Of a stretch of DNA of 64,000 bases, positions 37,776 through 46,202 are shown piece by piece (the first letter of the stretch is position 1; each line of letters opens with the position of its first letter). Location: assembly GCA_944380885.1 (NCBI GenBank), contig CALWIZ010000009.1, positions 1-64,000 on the forward strand. The letters are read 5' to 3'. A program made the translations under genes and the position numbers. The notes beneath the pieces are model-generated. The model had not been told where the DNA came from, ran no database searches, and saw only the letters and a list, made by a program, of their open reading frames with translations. The stretch comes from an uncultured Clostridia bacterium (GTDB taxonomy: Bacteria; Bacillota; Clostridia; Oscillospirales; Acutalibacteraceae).

Positions 37776-39233
37776 ATGAAAGAAAACAGTACCAAAAAAA
37801 CAAACGTCACCGAAAACGGGGAGAAGGAAATACTGTCCGGAGTAAGGCGGCTGAGAATACTCGGCATTTTCAATATACGCATATTTATGCTTGTGCTTTT
37901 CGCCTTTTTTATTGTCTCGCTTATAATACCGCTGAGGCCCTCCTATTCGGAAAGTGAAAAGCGTGAGCTCGCGAAATTCCCTTCCTTTTCATTTTCAGCG
38001 CTTTTTTCGGGAGATTATTTTGACGGCATAAACGAATGGTACGCCGATACCTTCCCGTTCAGGGAAGCGCTTACGGGACTTAACGCGCGTGTTTCGGCGC
38101 TGTTCGGCAAAACCGACGTTCAGATACACGGAACAGTGGAGCAGGGAGACGAGATACCCGACCTTCCGCCCGAAAGCGAGGACAGTTCTTCTTCGGAGCA
38201 AACGGAGCACCAGGGGACCGAAAGCGTGGAGTCCTCAGAAAATCAGTCTTCTGAAAGCAGCAGTCAGACCTCCTCAGAAGAGTCGCAGGGCCAAACCGCA
38301 AGCGAACAGAAGCCGCCCGAAAACAGCACCCAGACCCTCGGAGCGCTGCTTATAAACGGCGATACTGCATATGAATATTATAACTTTGTAAGGGCAACGG
38401 CGGACAGCTATATCGCGGCGATAAACAACGCCGGCAGGCTGCTCGAGGGCAAGGCAACGGTTTACGATATTATCGTGCCCAACAGTATGGGCATCTGCGC
38501 GCCCGAGAGCATAACCTCCGGAATAAACACCTCCGACCAGAAAAAGGCCATAAGCTATATGTATTCAGGAATGAAGAATGTGAAGACCGTTTCGATTTTT
38601 GATACATTGAAGGCGCATAATAACGAATATATCTACTTCCGGACCGACCATCACTGGACGGCGCTGGGCGCCTACTACGCCTACTGCGAGCTGATGAAGG
38701 CAAAAGGCGTTTCGCCCTCTCCGCTTGACAGCTTTACGGTGCGGGAGTTCCCGAATTATCTGGGCTCGTTCTATACCTCAAGCGGAAAGCTGCCGCAGCT
38801 CGCGGCGAATCCCGACACGGTGTACGCCTACCAGCCTAAAGAAACAAATTCAATCGACGTGCTGTACGAAAACGGCGTATGGAAATACGGTCAGGAAATA
38901 ATTTCGGATATGACCACCGCATCACAGGGCTCAAAGTATCTGACCTTTATAAAGGGCGACCGTCCGCTCAGCATAATAAAGAACCCTGTCCTGACAGACG
39001 GCTCCGCCTGCGTGGTTATAAAGGAGTCCTACGGAAACGCCTTTGTTCCCTTCCTTGTTTCGCATTATCAGAACGTATATATAATCGATTACCGTTATTT
39101 CTCAAAGGTTGACAAGAGGGGTCTTGTGCAGTTCTGCACCGACACCGGAGCGAAGGACGTTATTTTCATTAACAATATCTCCGCTACAAGAAGCAAGTCG
39201 CTTGTTGCCTCTATTGCCGGACTGGTACGCTGA
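37776..39233 (+). CDS. DHHW-motif (AlgJ/AlgX-like) polysaccharide O-acetylation protein
   Basis: Protein of 485 residues with a single signal-anchor helix (~32-52), an N-terminal extracytoplasmic part, a low-complexity Ser/Glu/Gln linker (~132-188) and an SGNH-like catalytic domain. D291-H292-H293-W294 (RTDHHWTALG) is the DHHW motif that carries the catalytic Asp-His pair in AlgX/AlgJ relatives. It should receive acetyl groups from the MBOAT protein encoded just before it and transfer them outside the membrane. The long acidic linker inside the domain is an insertion compared with AlgJ. GGTGA precedes the start. Confidence 0.85.
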   Translation: MKENSTKKTNVTENGEKEILSGVRRLRILGIFNIRIFMLVLFAFFIVSLIIPLRPSYSESEKRELAKFPSFSFSALFSGDYFDGINEWYADTFPFREALTGLNARVSALFGKTDVQIHGTVEQGDEIPDLPPESEDSSSSEQTEHQGTESVESSENQSSESSSQTSSEESQGQTASEQKPPENSTQTLGALLINGDTAYEYYNFVRATADSYIAAINNAGRLLEGKATVYDIIVPNSMGICAPESITSGINTSDQKKAISYMYSGMKNVKTVSIFDTLKAHNNEYIYFRTDHHWTALGAYYAYCELMKAKGVSPSPLDSFTVREFPNYLGSFYTSSGKLPQLAANPDTVYAYQPKETNSIDVLYENGVWKYGQEIISDMTTASQGSKYLTFIKGDRPLSIIKNPVLTDGSACVVIKESYGNAFVPFLVSHYQNVYIIDYRYFSKVDKRGLVQFCTDTGAKDVIFINNISATRSKSLVASIAGLVR

Positions 39234-39282
39234 TATTTACCGAATAAGTCATATAAAAACCATATTTTCAAGCCTTTTTGAA

Positions 39283-39311
39283 TTGTACGCGCCCAATTCT
39301 TATGGTATGAT
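39283..39311 (+). promoter_or_regulatory. promoter of the nucleotidyltransferase-nagB-nagA operon
   Basis: TTGTAC (39283-39288), 17 bases, TATGAT (39306-39311), 34 bases before the first start codon. Confidence 0.6.
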
Positions 39312-39345
39312 ATAACTGTAAAAAAAGATTGTGAGGTAAAGGCTT

Positions 39346-40227
39346 ATGAATAAGGATATTACTCTTGTTGTCATGGCTGCGGGAATGGGCAGCCGCTTCG
39401 GCGGGCTCAAGCAGATCGAGCCGATAGGCAAAAACGGCGAAGTACTGCTTGACTACTCTGTTTACGACGCGGTAAAGGCGGGCTTTAACAAGGTTGTATT
39501 TGTAATAAAGCACTCGATTGAGCAGGATTTCAAAAAGGTTGTCGGAAAGCGCATTGAAAAAATGGTCAGAACCGAATATGTTTTTCAGGAAAACGACGCT
39601 CTGCCCGAGGGCTTTACCTGCCCTGCCGACAGGGTAAAGCCGTGGGGTACCGCGCACGCCGTTTTATGTTGCCGCGAAAAGGTGCATGAGCCGTTCGCCG
39701 TCATAAACGCCGACGATTATTACGGCAAATCCGCGTTCGGGAAAATAGCGGAGTTCCTTAAAAACAGCAGCGGGGATTACTGTATGGTCGGTTTCAGGCT
39801 TGTGAACACGCTCACCGAGAACGGATATGTTTCCCGCGGGGTGTGCGAGACCGAGAACGGAGAGCTTAAAACCGTGACCGAGCGCACCAAAATTCAGAAC
39901 TGCAAGTATACAGAGGACGACGGCAAGACATGGATACAGCTTCCCCCCGATACGGTGGTTTCAATGAACCTCTGGGGCTTTATGCCGGATATTTTTGATT
40001 ACGCCGCCGAAGGCTTCAAAGAATTTCTGAAAGAAAAAATAAATGTTTCGAAATCCGAGTATTTCCTGCCTACTGTAGTTTCAGGCCTTATTGAATCGGG
40101 TGAAAAGAAGGTAAAGGTGCTTGTCGCCGAGGATAAGTGGTACGGCGTTACCTACCGTGAGGATAAGCAGAAGGTCTGCGACGCGATAAATAAAATGACA
40201 GCCGACGGACTTTACGAAGGACTTTAA
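39346..40227 (+). CDS. sugar-phosphate nucleotidyltransferase family protein
   Basis: Cytoplasmic protein of 293 residues with a GT-A/NTP-transferase fold. The N-terminal nucleotide loop is VVMAAGMGSRFGGLKQIEPI and the metal-binding acidic segment is AVINADDYYG at ~122. Relatives activate sugar phosphates to NDP-sugars. It lacks a left-handed helix domain, so it is not GlmU, and its substrate is open. GAGGTAAAGG precedes the start. It leads an operon with nagB and nagA, pointing to amino-sugar recycling or activation. Confidence 0.8.
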   Translation: MNKDITLVVMAAGMGSRFGGLKQIEPIGKNGEVLLDYSVYDAVKAGFNKVVFVIKHSIEQDFKKVVGKRIEKMVRTEYVFQENDALPEGFTCPADRVKPWGTAHAVLCCREKVHEPFAVINADDYYGKSAFGKIAEFLKNSSGDYCMVGFRLVNTLTENGYVSRGVCETENGELKTVTERTKIQNCKYTEDDGKTWIQLPPDTVVSMNLWGFMPDIFDYAAEGFKEFLKEKINVSKSEYFLPTVVSGLIESGEKKVKVLVAEDKWYGVTYREDKQKVCDAINKMTADGLYEGL

Positions 40228-40241
40228 AAGGAGCGGGGAAT

Positions 40242-40952
40242 ATGAAATTCATAACGGTTGACACATATGAGAAATTAAGCCGTCAGGCGGCGAACATCAT
40301 TTCCGCGCAGGTCATAATAAAGCCGGACTGCGTTTTGGGTCTCGCTACCGGTTCTTCGCCCCTCGGCACATATAAGCAGCTTATAGATTGGTACAATAAA
40401 GGCGATATTGATTTCAGTTCTGTCACATCGGTAAACCTTGACGAGTATGTGGGGCTTGACGGCAGCAGTAACCAGAGCTACCGCTACTTTATGAACAAAA
40501 ACTTTTTCGAGCATATCAATATAGATATAAACAATACCTTTGTCCCGAACGGCTGCGCCGACGACCTCGTGACAGAGGGGCTCAACTACGACCGTCATAT
40601 AGAGGAACTCGGCGGAATAGACCTTCAGCTGCTCGGAATAGGGCTTGACGGTCATATCGGCTTTAACGAGCCGGACAGGTATTTTGTAAAAAGCACCCAT
40701 GTCGTGGACCTGCACGAAAGCACTATAAAGGCTAATTCCCGCTTTTTTGCAAATGAGGATGAGGTTCCTAAGCAGGCGATAACAATGGGTATGGTTTCCA
40801 TAATGCAGGCTAAAAAAATTCTGCTTATAGCGTCCGGAAAAGCCAAATACGATATTCTCAAAAAAGCGTTTTACGGGCCTATCACACCGGAAATTCCGGC
40901 ATCGATACTTCAGCTTCACCCCGATATAACGGTTATTTACAGCGAAAACTGA
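40242..40952 (+). CDS. nagB: glucosamine-6-phosphate deaminase
   Basis: Protein of 236 residues converting glucosamine-6-P to fructose-6-P and ammonia. Catalytic residues match the E. coli enzyme: D67 in VNLDEYVGL and H138 in GLDGHIGFNEP. The phosphate loop is ATGSSPLGTY (~35-44). It lacks the C-terminal extension of the allosteric E. coli enzyme, like the short Gram-positive forms. GAGCGGGG precedes the ATG. nagA follows at 10 bases. It would feed GlcNAc released by the GH20 enzyme into glycolysis. Confidence 0.95.
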   Translation: MKFITVDTYEKLSRQAANIISAQVIIKPDCVLGLATGSSPLGTYKQLIDWYNKGDIDFSSVTSVNLDEYVGLDGSSNQSYRYFMNKNFFEHINIDINNTFVPNGCADDLVTEGLNYDRHIEELGGIDLQLLGIGLDGHIGFNEPDRYFVKSTHVVDLHESTIKANSRFFANEDEVPKQAITMGMVSIMQAKKILLIASGKAKYDILKKAFYGPITPEIPASILQLHPDITVIYSEN

Positions 40953-40962
40953 GGAACACGGT

Positions 40963-42024
40963 ATGATTATCTACAACGCCGAAATAAACGGCGAGCTTAA
41001 AACGGTAAAACTAAAGGACGGCAAAATTGTCTCGGTAGAGCCGAACACGGGCAGCGGCGATATTGACGCCGGCGGAAATCTGCTTTTGCCGGGGCTTATA
41101 GACGTGCACACTCACGGCTGTATCGGAATGGACACTATGGACGCTGATTTCGCACCCATGTGCCGCTTTTACGCGGAGCACGGAACAACGTCGTTTCTCC
41201 CCACCACAATGACTATGGGGTATGACGCGCTCGAAAGGGTGACAGAAGCGAAAACAGACTTTCCGGGCGCCGAGATTTTAGGCTTTCATTTTGAGGGACC
41301 CTACATTTCCGAAAAGCATAAGGGCGCGCAGAATCCGGCGTACATAAAAAAGCCGTCCGCAAAGGAATTTTCACGCTTTAAAAACGTGAAAATGGTGACG
41401 ATAGCTCCCGAAAGCGAGGGCAGCGCGGAATTTATAAAGGCGGTAACACCCGAATGTATAGTTTCGATAGGCCATACCGACTGCACCTACGAAACGGCGC
41501 TTGAAGCCATTGAAAACGGCGCTTCCTGTCTTACCCATACCTACAACGCGATGCCGCCTTTTCATCACCGCAATCCCGGACCGATAGGCGCGGCGTTTGA
41601 GAAGCATATTTACGCGCAGATTATCTGCGACGGGTTCCATATTGCAAAACCCGTAGTGCTCGCGACCTACAAGATGTTCGGCGCGGAGCGTATGGTGCTT
41701 ATAAGCGACAGTATAAGAAGCGCGGGACTGCCTGACGGCGAATATGAGTCGGGCGGACTCAAGGTGTTTCTCAAAGACGGAGCGGCAAGACTTGCCGACG
41801 GCACGATCGCCGGCAGCAGCGCGACACTGCTTGACTGCGTGAAAAAGGCGGTTGAATTCGGTATTCCGCTTGACGACGCGGTAAGAATGGCGAGCCGCAC
41901 ACCGGCGGAGCTTTTAGGGGTTAAAAAGGGAAGAATAGAGCCTGGGTATGACGCCGATCTGCTTATAACCGACCGAGAGCTTAATATCAAAACGGTAATC
42001 ACAGCCGGAAAGGTGTTCAAATAA
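40963..42024 (+). CDS. nagA: N-acetylglucosamine-6-phosphate deacetylase
   Basis: Protein of 353 residues, amidohydrolase fold, removing acetate from GlcNAc-6-P to give the NagB substrate. The first-strand metal motif is DVHTHG (H49, H51). Later ligands appear in HFEGPYISEKHKG (catalytic-site Glu), SIGHTDC and LTHTYNAM. The end of the barrel has the SDSIRSAGL active-site Asp. Gap of three bases to the ybaK-like gene. nagB precedes it, the usual order for GlcNAc use. Confidence 0.94.
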   Translation: MIIYNAEINGELKTVKLKDGKIVSVEPNTGSGDIDAGGNLLLPGLIDVHTHGCIGMDTMDADFAPMCRFYAEHGTTSFLPTTMTMGYDALERVTEAKTDFPGAEILGFHFEGPYISEKHKGAQNPAYIKKPSAKEFSRFKNVKMVTIAPESEGSAEFIKAVTPECIVSIGHTDCTYETALEAIENGASCLTHTYNAMPPFHHRNPGPIGAAFEKHIYAQIICDGFHIAKPVVLATYKMFGAERMVLISDSIRSAGLPDGEYESGGLKVFLKDGAARLADGTIAGSSATLLDCVKKAVEFGIPLDDAVRMASRTPAELLGVKKGRIEPGYDADLLITDRELNIKTVITAGKVFK

Positions 42025-42027
42025 GCG

Positions 42028-42507
42028 ATGTTTAAAACAAATGTAATGCGCATACTTGACCGCGCGAAAATACCGTATGAAGGCTTCAGCTATTCCGAAA
42101 CACTGACAGAGGGTATACTTATCGCGGAGGCTCTCGGACAGGACAGCGCGAAGGTTTTTAAAACTCTTGTGACCGAGGCGGGGGACGGGCAGCACTATGT
42201 CTTTGTGATACCGGTCGCGAAAACCCTTGACCTTAAGGCGGCGGCGCGCGCCGCCGGCACAAAATCGGTCTCAATGCTAAAGCAGAAGGAGCTTTTGCCG
42301 CTTACAGGATATATCCACGGCGGCTGCTCGCCTGTCGGTATGAAAAAGCCGTTTAAAACGGTAATTGATAAAAGCGCGCTTTGCCTCGATGAATTTTGCG
42401 TCAGCGCCGGCAAGGTGGGTTATCAGGTAAAGCTGTCGCCTAAGGCGCTCAGCGATTTTATAGGGGCGGATTTTGCCGATATAACAGTAAAAACGGACAA
42501 TGAATAA
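42028..42507 (+). CDS. ybaK: Cys-tRNA(Pro)/Cys-tRNA(Cys) deacylase YbaK/EbsC
   Basis: Protein of 159 residues of the YbaK/ProX editing family, which hydrolyses Cys wrongly attached to tRNA-Pro. Typical segments are AEALGQDSAKVFKTLV with the catalytic Lys, KAAARAAGTKSVSML, and the glycine-rich GYIHGGCSPVGMKK. It is fourth in the nag operon, only three bases after nagA, and ends just before a repeat-like hairpin. The functional link to amino-sugar genes is not obvious. Confidence 0.93.
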   Translation: MFKTNVMRILDRAKIPYEGFSYSETLTEGILIAEALGQDSAKVFKTLVTEAGDGQHYVFVIPVAKTLDLKAAARAAGTKSVSMLKQKELLPLTGYIHGGCSPVGMKKPFKTVIDKSALCLDEFCVSAGKVGYQVKLSPKALSDFIGADFADITVKTDNE

Positions 42508-42517
42508 GGGCACGACA

Positions 42518-42560
42518 GGGGCTCTGCCCCAAACCCCGCCGCCTTTTGAAAAAGGCGGGC
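42518..42560. repeat. intergenic hairpin pair
   Basis: GGGGC-TCT-GCCCC (42518-42530) is followed by CCCGCC...GGCGGG (42535-42559), whose loop can also pair as CCTTTT-ga-AAAAGG. A block of this look (GGGGCTCTGCCCC, then GC-rich hairpin) is often dispersed between genes in gut clostridia; only one copy is in this window. Confidence 0.4.
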
Positions 42561-42604
42561 GAAAACTTTTACATGTATTTATAATGGATTTTCAGACAAA
42601 AAGG

Positions 42605-42640
42605 ACCGCGGAAGACTAAAAAATCTCCCGCGGTATTTTT
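42605..42640. terminator. bidirectional terminator between ybaK and the lysis cassette
   Basis: ACCGCGG...CCGCGGT stem (42605-42634) with T-rich tails on both strands (ATTTTT to the right, CCTTTTTG on the minus strand). It separates the converging nag operon and phage-type genes. Confidence 0.78.
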
Positions 42641-42644
42641 ATGT

Positions 42645-42842
42645 TTATTCTTTTATTTCAGGCAGTCCGGCGGTGCTTGTAAGCAGCGAGACAAGTCCGG
42701 CGAGCAGCGAGGCGGAAACGGTTGTTTTCCAGTCCACACCCGAAAAAACAGCTCCGGTTCCTATTGTTGCCACCGCGGTCTGAGCCACGGTTTTAATCGC
42801 CCTTATCCCCGCCGCCTTAAGCCATTTCAAGAATTTCTGCAC
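42645..42842 (-). CDS. phage-type holin (r1t-like)
   Basis: Protein of 65 residues with two hydrophobic stretches (~19-33 and ~43-58), a basic N-terminus (KFLKWLKAAGIRAIK) and a short acidic tail. The segment AVATIGTGAVFSGVDW matches the r1t-type holin family. Holins open the cytoplasmic membrane so that an endolysin can reach the wall. It lies 12 bases after the amidase gene, the usual lysis-module pairing. Confidence 0.78.
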   Translation of the reverse strand: MQKFLKWLKAAGIRAIKTVAQTAVATIGTGAVFSGVDWKTTVSASLLAGLVSLLTSTAGLPEIKE

Positions 42843-42854
42843 GGTGTTTCCCTC

Positions 42855-43781
42855 CTATTCGATATATATTTTTACGCCGTCGATTTCCTGTCCTATAATT
42901 CCGGCGTAGCCGTTGTCAAAGTCGTCAGCGTCATATCCGGATACAAAGGGCAGCCAACGATCGGAAGTACGCAGATGAACGGCGTATTTTACGGTTTTTC
43001 CCGTATCCGTACGCATCATCAGACCGTCTATCGGCTTGTTGAAAAGTCCGGCGTAGTCCTCGCGGTTCTTTACCTCAGGCAGCCACACGCCGCCTTTATA
43101 ATGAACCTTGTAGAAAATATTACCGCTCGTGAGCCGCGCGTAAACAGCGCATACGTCGTGTCCGTACAGTCCGGCATAGTCCGTAAGGTCGGTAACCTCA
43201 GGCAGCCAGCGGTTTTTAACATCGTCCCAGACCTGATATATTACCGAGATTTTCTTTTCTTCGGCAGCAGACGGCGCCGCCGGCTTTACCGCTGATGTTT
43301 TTTTCATTTTTGACCTTACAAGACTAATGAAATTATCCCAGCCGTATTCGTCAAGTATCCTGTGCGGGCAGTGCTTGCCGCTGTAATCCTGATGCTTTGT
43401 CACCCTGTCTATCCCCCAGCCGCGCTCATCAAGCAGCTTTGCCGTAAGGCATACGGCGTTCTCCACCGCCTTAAGCCATCTTTCGCCGCCGGATTTTGAA
43501 TAGCATATCTCTATCGCTATGCCCTCACGGTTGCCCTTTCCGTTGCCGTCTCCGGAGTGCCACGCGTTGCGGTCAAGCTCTATTCCCTGCACGATTTCGG
43601 TATCGTCCACCGCGAAGTGGAACGAAACCTCATTGTCATTCTTGTTCATATAAGCGATTTCGTTCTTTGCCGGCGCGTCGTTCGCGGTATTATGTATTAC
43701 TATCCTTGTCGGGGTCATTTTGTACGGACATTTTATATCCCATTTATCCGACGGACATATATCTCTTCTGATGTTTACCAT
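42855..43781 (-). CDS. N-acetylmuramoyl-L-alanine amidase (endolysin) with three C-terminal wall-binding repeats
   Basis: Protein of 308 residues. The N-terminal Amidase_2/PGRP domain (~15-150) has zinc ligands H30 (IVIHNTAND), H130 and C138 (KHQDYSGKHCPH), cutting the bond between MurNAc and the stem peptide. After a linker (~155-175) come three ~45-residue repeats (~180-305) with the pattern W-LP-V...DYAGL-G--IDG, likely binding the wall. There is no signal peptide, as for holin-dependent endolysins. Neighbours are the holin and an XhlA-like protein. No capsid, tail or integrase gene is present nearby. Confidence 0.88.
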   Translation of the reverse strand: MVNIRRDICPSDKWDIKCPYKMTPTRIVIHNTANDAPAKNEIAYMNKNDNEVSFHFAVDDTEIVQGIELDRNAWHSGDGNGKGNREGIAIEICYSKSGGERWLKAVENAVCLTAKLLDERGWGIDRVTKHQDYSGKHCPHRILDEYGWDNFISLVRSKMKKTSAVKPAAPSAAEEKKISVIYQVWDDVKNRWLPEVTDLTDYAGLYGHDVCAVYARLTSGNIFYKVHYKGGVWLPEVKNREDYAGLFNKPIDGLMMRTDTGKTVKYAVHLRTSDRWLPFVSGYDADDFDNGYAGIIGQEIDGVKIYIE

Positions 43782-43794
43782 TTTTTCTGCTCCT

Positions 43795-44088
43795 TTAATT
43801 TAATATGAGCGCCAGAACCGCGCCCAGAACCGTTCCTATTACTCCGGTAATAATACAGCTTACCGCCATACGCCTGTAATAGCGCATATCCTCCGCCGGC
43901 AGCCTCTCCACCGCCTCGATACGCTCTGAAATACCGTCCAGCTTCTTGGCGGTCTCATCGGTTTTAACGGCGATTTTCTCTACCGCGGCGGTAAGCTGCC
44001 GTATATCACGCACGTCTTCCTTTATTTCTGTCAGCTGATGAAATATATTTTTATTGTCCGCCTCCAGCTTAACGACCCTCTCCGCAAT
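43795..44088 (-). CDS. XhlA-like coiled-coil membrane protein, unusual start
   Basis: The product has a long heptad coiled coil and one C-terminal helix (SCIITGVIGTVLGAVLALIL), like XhlA/hemolysin proteins that act with phage holins. The first usual start codon in frame is GTG at 44013 (72 residues), in the middle of the coiled coil and without a ribosome site. The heptads continue upstream to an ATT codon at 44088 that has GGAGG five bases before it (97 residues, the normal XhlA length). An in-frame stop lies three codons beyond that site region. Either ATT is the start, or the original start was lost or a base is wrong. The coordinates given assume ATT. Confidence 0.55.
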   Translation of the reverse strand: MAERVVKLEADNKNIFHQLTEIKEDVRDIRQLTAAVEKIAVKTDETAKKLDGISERIEAVERLPAEDMRYYRRMAVSCIITGVIGTVLGAVLALILN

Positions 44089-44330
44089 ATTGTCCTCCGT
44101 TTTCGCTCACCTCGCTTGCCGTTTCCTTATGCCCACATTATACCGTTAAGGAACCCGACATTCACCGACATATTTTTAAATGCGTAATTCGGAATGCTCA
44201 ATGCGGAATTACATATGCGGGTACGAAGCCGAAAGCGAAAATCCGTTCTGCGGCGCAAAAAAATCAGCCTCATTTCTGAGACTGTTTAAGATATAAATAT
44301 AAAATTAAATGCTATGCCGCAAAAAAATCA

Positions 44331-45164
44331 TTACTGCTTCTGCGCGCCTCGTATTTCATCTAGCTCTTTTTTCATTTCGTCGTGAATAAGATTTCCAAGC
44401 TCCTGCGTGCTCATATCGGCGTATTCCTCGTATTCCATTACCCTTATTACCCTTAATTCCACCTCGGTATGACGAAAGAACATACGCTTCGGAATAGATC
44501 GGGTATTATTTATAACGCAGACGGCAATCGGCGCTTTCGCGCGGTAAGCGATTTTAAGCGAGCCGTTTCTAAGCGGCTGCAGCTCGCAGCTACGGCTTAC
44601 ATAGCCCTCGGGGAAAAGCCCTATCGAAAACCTGCCGTCACCAAGCATATGCGCCGCCTCGATTATGGTTTTCGCCGCCTCGCGGTTATTTTCACGGTCA
44701 ATAGGAAGACTGCCGAGTCCGTGCATCGCCTTGCCTATAAGCGGCATTGTTTTGTAAATTTCCTTTTTGCCTATAAAGCCTATTTCATTATCCGGAAAGA
44801 CCGAAAGTATCATAATCGGGTCAAGGTCGTGCTGATGGTTGCAGACAAAAAGCAGCTTTCTGTCCGCCGGTACCTTCTCGGTGCCCGACGTATTAACGCT
44901 CACCCTGACTATTTTCATCAGCATATCAATCGTCACGGTGATCCATTTTCTGAACGCCCTGCGCTTTCCGGTGGGCTTTTTTGTGTTTATGGTCATTATC
45001 CACGCGAAGGTGAAAATCATATGGACGGCGACAAGAGCGATAAAAAAGCCCACAAAAAGCAGGGGCACGAGCCACCACGAGTAAGGCTCACGAAACACGC
45101 TCATAAAAATATCAGAAATAAGGACAAGCGCCGCGCTCGCCACAAGATATATGTAAACCGCCAT
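44331..45164 (-). CDS. plsC: 1-acyl-sn-glycerol-3-phosphate acyltransferase
   Basis: Membrane-bound protein of 277 residues making phosphatidic acid from lysophosphatidate. Two N-terminal helices (~5-60) precede the acyltransferase domain. Motif I is NHQHDLD (catalytic His and Asp) at ~112-118, motif III is LFPEGYVS at ~201, and motif IV is RAKAPIAVCVINNT. It follows the DUF6472 gene in the same transcript, nine bases away, with GGAGGAAAAA at the start. The gap 44089-44330 on its 3' side holds no gene and no clear terminator. Confidence 0.9.
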   Translation of the reverse strand: MAVYIYLVASAALVLISDIFMSVFREPYSWWLVPLLFVGFFIALVAVHMIFTFAWIMTINTKKPTGKRRAFRKWITVTIDMLMKIVRVSVNTSGTEKVPADRKLLFVCNHQHDLDPIMILSVFPDNEIGFIGKKEIYKTMPLIGKAMHGLGSLPIDRENNREAAKTIIEAAHMLGDGRFSIGLFPEGYVSRSCELQPLRNGSLKIAYRAKAPIAVCVINNTRSIPKRMFFRHTEVELRVIRVMEYEEYADMSTQELGNLIHDEMKKELDEIRGAQKQ

Positions 45165-45173
45165 TTTTTCCTC

Positions 45174-45353
45174 CTAATTCTGTTTGCGGACAATGCCGTA
45201 TTCGTCATAAAAATTGTAGTACGGACAGTCGTCCGTGCTTGAGGATAAAAACCTCATCATTTCGTCCTCGTCAAGCTCCGCCTCGCAGTACATACAGTCG
45301 CTTTCGGGGTCGTAAACATAATTCGCGCAGCTTTCACAGGCGGTTTTTCCCAT
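45174..45353 (-). CDS. small Cys-rich protein, DUF6472 family
   Basis: Protein of 59 residues starting MGKTACESCANYVYD and ending EYGIVRKQN. Five Cys are arranged as CESC, CMYC and a later CPYY; two CxxC pairs suggest a small zinc or metal site. The acidic segment ELDEDEMM is characteristic of the DUF6472 proteins of Clostridia, which have no known role as far as I know. Its 5' end overlaps the end of the preceding membrane-protein gene by 20 bases in another frame, and plsC follows nine bases later, so the three genes are a coupled unit. GAGG lies seven bases before the ATG. Confidence 0.8.
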   Translation of the reverse strand: MGKTACESCANYVYDPESDCMYCEAELDEDEMMRFLSSSTDDCPYYNFYDEYGIVRKQN

Positions 45354-46182
45354 TCCTTTTCCTCTCCGTCGTTCTTTTCTTTATTTCGGCAAACCGCTCA
45401 AACGCCGCCTTGTATCTTCCCTCTTTGAGCTTCGGGAACGCCTTTAATATACGGCGGTGAACTATATTGCGGCTTTCAAGCAGTTTTCTGTATTCTGCTT
45501 TTTTCTTTTCGTAATCGGCGGCAATCTCTTTGAGCTTAGGTCTGCCTTCCTCAATAAGTTCCCCGCCCTTTTCCTTTGCCGCCAAAGCCTTATCACTTAT
45601 ATTTTCGCCGAGTTTGTCGGATATTATGCGAAGTCCCTTTTCAAGCTCAAGCAGTTTGTTGAGCCTGCGCGTAAGTCCCGCAAGGTTTACCGCCGTTATT
45701 ACGGTGTCGGCAATAAACGCCGATACAAAAACCGACAGCATGATTACGCCCGGTATAAACGGCAGTTTTGTTATCGACATATATATAAACGGGTGCACCG
45801 CCCCGACAGCCATACAGGCGCCAAGCCCCCATATTATTGTAAATTCGGGGCAAACATAGCCCTTTATGTTGAACGGTTTGTCTGAATAATCCCACCATTT
45901 GGTGTGAAAAAAACGTTCAAGTATATAACCGGTAAAAAATTCCAGCAGCGTTGTAAGAAGCGCCGCGCCGAGAAAGAAAAGTATAATATTACGCCTTAAC
46001 CGCCATAGAAAGAAGACGGTCATCAGCATACCGAAGCCGTATATCGGACATACCGGACCGTTTAAAAAGCCGCGGTTTATAAAGCGTCCCTCGGTTACGG
46101 CGGCAAAAATCACCTCGCAGCACCAGCCTAAAAAGGCGTAAATTACAAATATCCATACTGCTTCGTAAATATTCTGCGGCAC
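45334..46182 (-). CDS. putative type IV ABC-transporter-like membrane protein (PF06541)
   Basis: Protein of 282 residues with about five helices in residues 1-165, then a long charged helical tail (~170-282, coiled coil). The N-terminal segment VIYAFLGWCCEVIFAAVTEG and the Gly/Pro block FINRGFLNGPVCPIYGFG are the signature of the so-called putative ABC-transporter type IV (CmpB-like) family. No ATPase partner is present and the function of the family is not known. Follows the LCP gene by 20 bases. Confidence 0.8.
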   Translation of the reverse strand: MPQNIYEAVWIFVIYAFLGWCCEVIFAAVTEGRFINRGFLNGPVCPIYGFGMLMTVFFLWRLRRNIILFFLGAALLTTLLEFFTGYILERFFHTKWWDYSDKPFNIKGYVCPEFTIIWGLGACMAVGAVHPFIYMSITKLPFIPGVIMLSVFVSAFIADTVITAVNLAGLTRRLNKLLELEKGLRIISDKLGENISDKALAAKEKGGELIEEGRPKLKEIAADYEKKKAEYRKLLESRNIVHRRILKAFPKLKEGRYKAAFERFAEIKKRTTERKRNGKNRL

Positions 46183-46202
46183 AGAAATACCTCCCGGATT
46201 TA

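Noticed and set aside
40275..40919. 214-codon minus-strand frame opposite nagB
   Set aside because: nagB is unambiguous on the plus strand; this is an antisense shadow.
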